A stretch of 33,447 nt of DNA from an uncultured Oscillospiraceae bacterium (GTDB lineage: Bacteria; Bacillota; Clostridia; Oscillospirales; Oscillospiraceae): assembly GCA_934630985.1 (NCBI GenBank), contig CAKTXO010000007.1, positions 1-33,447 on the forward strand, given 5' to 3'. Numbering within the stretch: position 1 is the stretch's first letter; each line of letters opens with the position of its first letter. The notes under the pieces are model-generated. The model did no database searches. It saw nothing but the letters and a program-made list of their open reading frames with translations, and was not told the origin of the DNA. The position numbers were made by a program, and so were the translations under genes. This document shows, one piece after another, positions 32,708 to 33,447 of this stretch.

Positions 32708-32736
32708 AATATAGCACTGTTTGCCGAAACTGTCAA
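32708..32736 (-). promoter_or_regulatory. Promoter of the TrpXYZ-like operon
   Basis: Perfect TTGACA (32731-32736), 17-bp spacer, TATATT (32708-32713) on the minus strand, about 60 bp before the binding-protein start. Confidence 0.9.
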
Positions 32737-32890
32737 TTGGTTTTTATGAATCTATCATGTGCATTTAATAATTAAATGGAAAGCGCAGAAAATAGGAACT
32801 ACTGATAAGCAGCCCCTCAGTATGTCAAAAAAGTCCGAAGGATACCCTCGGGGGACGATTAAAAGATTGACGCGCCATCGTATTAACGCA

Positions 32891-33137
32891 TGTCATTGCG
32901 AGGAGGCCAGCGGCCGACGTGGCAATCCGTTTCCCCCTTGACTCCCACTCTGGGGGAGCTGTCACGAAGTGACTGAGAGGGTAAAAATCGCCCTCTCCGC
33001 CCCTACCAGGGCACCTCTCCCATAGGGAGAGGCAAGCGGCCCTCATCCGTCACGGCCATGCCGTGCCACCTTCCCCGGAGGGGAAGGCTTTGGAGAACGG
33101 ATTGCCACACCAGTCTGCGGACTGGTTCGCAATGACA
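32891..33137. repeat. Dispersed repeat, copy 2, with nested repeat
   Basis: Starts TGTCATTGCGAGG and ends GGACTGGTTCGCAATGACA, matching copy 1 at 24159-24291. It is longer because a second repeat-like block sits inside (32940-33095), with GAGCTGTCACGAAGTGACTG, CCTCTCCCATAGGGAGAGG and CCTTCCCCGGAGGGGAAGG. The gap 32737-33185 has no gene. Confidence 0.72.
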
Positions 33138-33185
33138 ACGTATCCATAGTTATTCACCATTCACAATTCGCTATTCACGAAATAA

Positions 33186-33209
33186 AGGGACTGCCTTTTG
33201 GCAGTCCCT
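33186..33209 (-). terminator. Terminator of the GGDEF gene
   Basis: AGGGACTGCC and GGCAGTCCCT with a 4-nt loop, T-rich on the minus strand (TTTATT), 14 bp after the stop codon. Confidence 0.8.
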
Positions 33210-33223
33210 GAAAGATTATCGCT

Positions 33224-33447
33224 TTACCGCTTCCGGCGGTCGCGGGCTCGGTAGTAATCGGCCTTATTTGCCAGCATCCTGGCGTCGGCAATACTGACCA
33301 TATCCTCAATGTCAAAGTTATCCATCCGGCTTTCCACGCCGCAGGCGATGGTGTAGCCCGCCGCCTCTATGGTGGCGTTCAGCTGCTCCACCCACCGCTG
33401 AACCTCTTCCTTGGTGCCCACCGGGCACAGAATCAGAAATTCGTCGC
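33224..33447 (-). CDS. GGDEF-domain protein, C-terminal end (5' cut by window)
   Basis: Probable diguanylate cyclase, which makes cyclic di-GMP from two GTP. The frame runs off the window. Its first complete codons read DEFLILCP, the end of the GG(D/E)EF active-site motif. ACGVESRMDNFDIEDMVSIADARMLANKAD follows, the usual C-terminal part with the ADARMYxxK-type helix. The full motif and upstream sensory domains lie outside, so activity cannot be judged. It ends at 33224 with a terminator after it. Confidence 0.85.
   Translation of the reverse strand, partial: DEFLILCPVGTKEEVQRWVEQLNATIEAAGYTIACGVESRMDNFDIEDMVSIADARMLANKADYYRARDRRKR

Noticed and set aside
32646..32736. T-box or other riboswitch before the TrpX-like gene
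   Set aside because: The leader is only about 60 nt with one hairpin; no TGGNACCGCG-type T-box sequence or antiterminator is visible.

Overview
The window looks like chromosome of a moderately GC-rich gut-type Clostridia, most like Oscillospiraceae. This rests on gene style (CnaB/LPXTG surface proteins, Clostridia-type conjugative-element genes, ROK and DeoR proteins, TrpXYZ-like ABC transporter), sigma-A promoters with 17-bp spacers, strong AGGAGG-like ribosome sites and dispersed intergenic repeats. The genus is inferred, not proven.

Layout. (1) 1-4467: a thioester/CnaB surface adhesin (5' cut by the window), a type III toxin-antitoxin locus on the minus strand (ToxN/AbiQ-like toxin, terminator, two 42-nt antitoxin RNA repeats, promoter), and a pilin gene cut off at its E-box. 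(2) 4460-12135: remains of an integrative conjugative element. Pieces of ArdA, a CD1108-like protein, VirD4, a Rep-PcfB fusion, a relaxase tail, an AT-rich membrane-protein block, a sigma-factor tail, an HTH_16 protein, TnpW and a large serine recombinase follow each other with abrupt in-gene junctions. This is either a deletion-collapsed element or an assembly chimera. About 400 bp before tnpW has no gene and many stems. (3) 12187-12262: initiator tRNA-Met with its own promoter and terminator.

(4) 12764-27886: the most interesting part, a catabolic locus. An acylating aldehyde dehydrogenase, a thiolase-fold protein with a DUF35 partner, and a CoA-disulfide-reductase-like flavoprotein are followed by a ribose-type ABC transporter, an MtnK-like kinase, a class II aldolase and an MtnA-like isomerase. 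Then come a DeoR regulator (minus), an iron alcohol dehydrogenase and an MFS transporter. The kinase-isomerase-aldolase trio is the signature of the 5-deoxyribose / 5-methylthioribose 'DHAP shunt' (pentose -> pentose 1-phosphate -> ribulose 1-phosphate -> DHAP + a two-carbon aldehyde). The two dehydrogenases would dispose of the aldehyde. The thiolase/DUF35 pair and the flavoprotein are unexplained additions. A recurring TATGTTGT-type motif at the promoters suggests control by the DeoR protein.

(5) 27976-33447: a ROK-family protein with a palindrome in its promoter, a cloverleaf-like inverted-repeat element, a TrpXYZ-like ABC transporter operon with a strong promoter and leader hairpin, a second copy of the dispersed repeat, and the C-terminal end of a GGDEF protein cut by the window.
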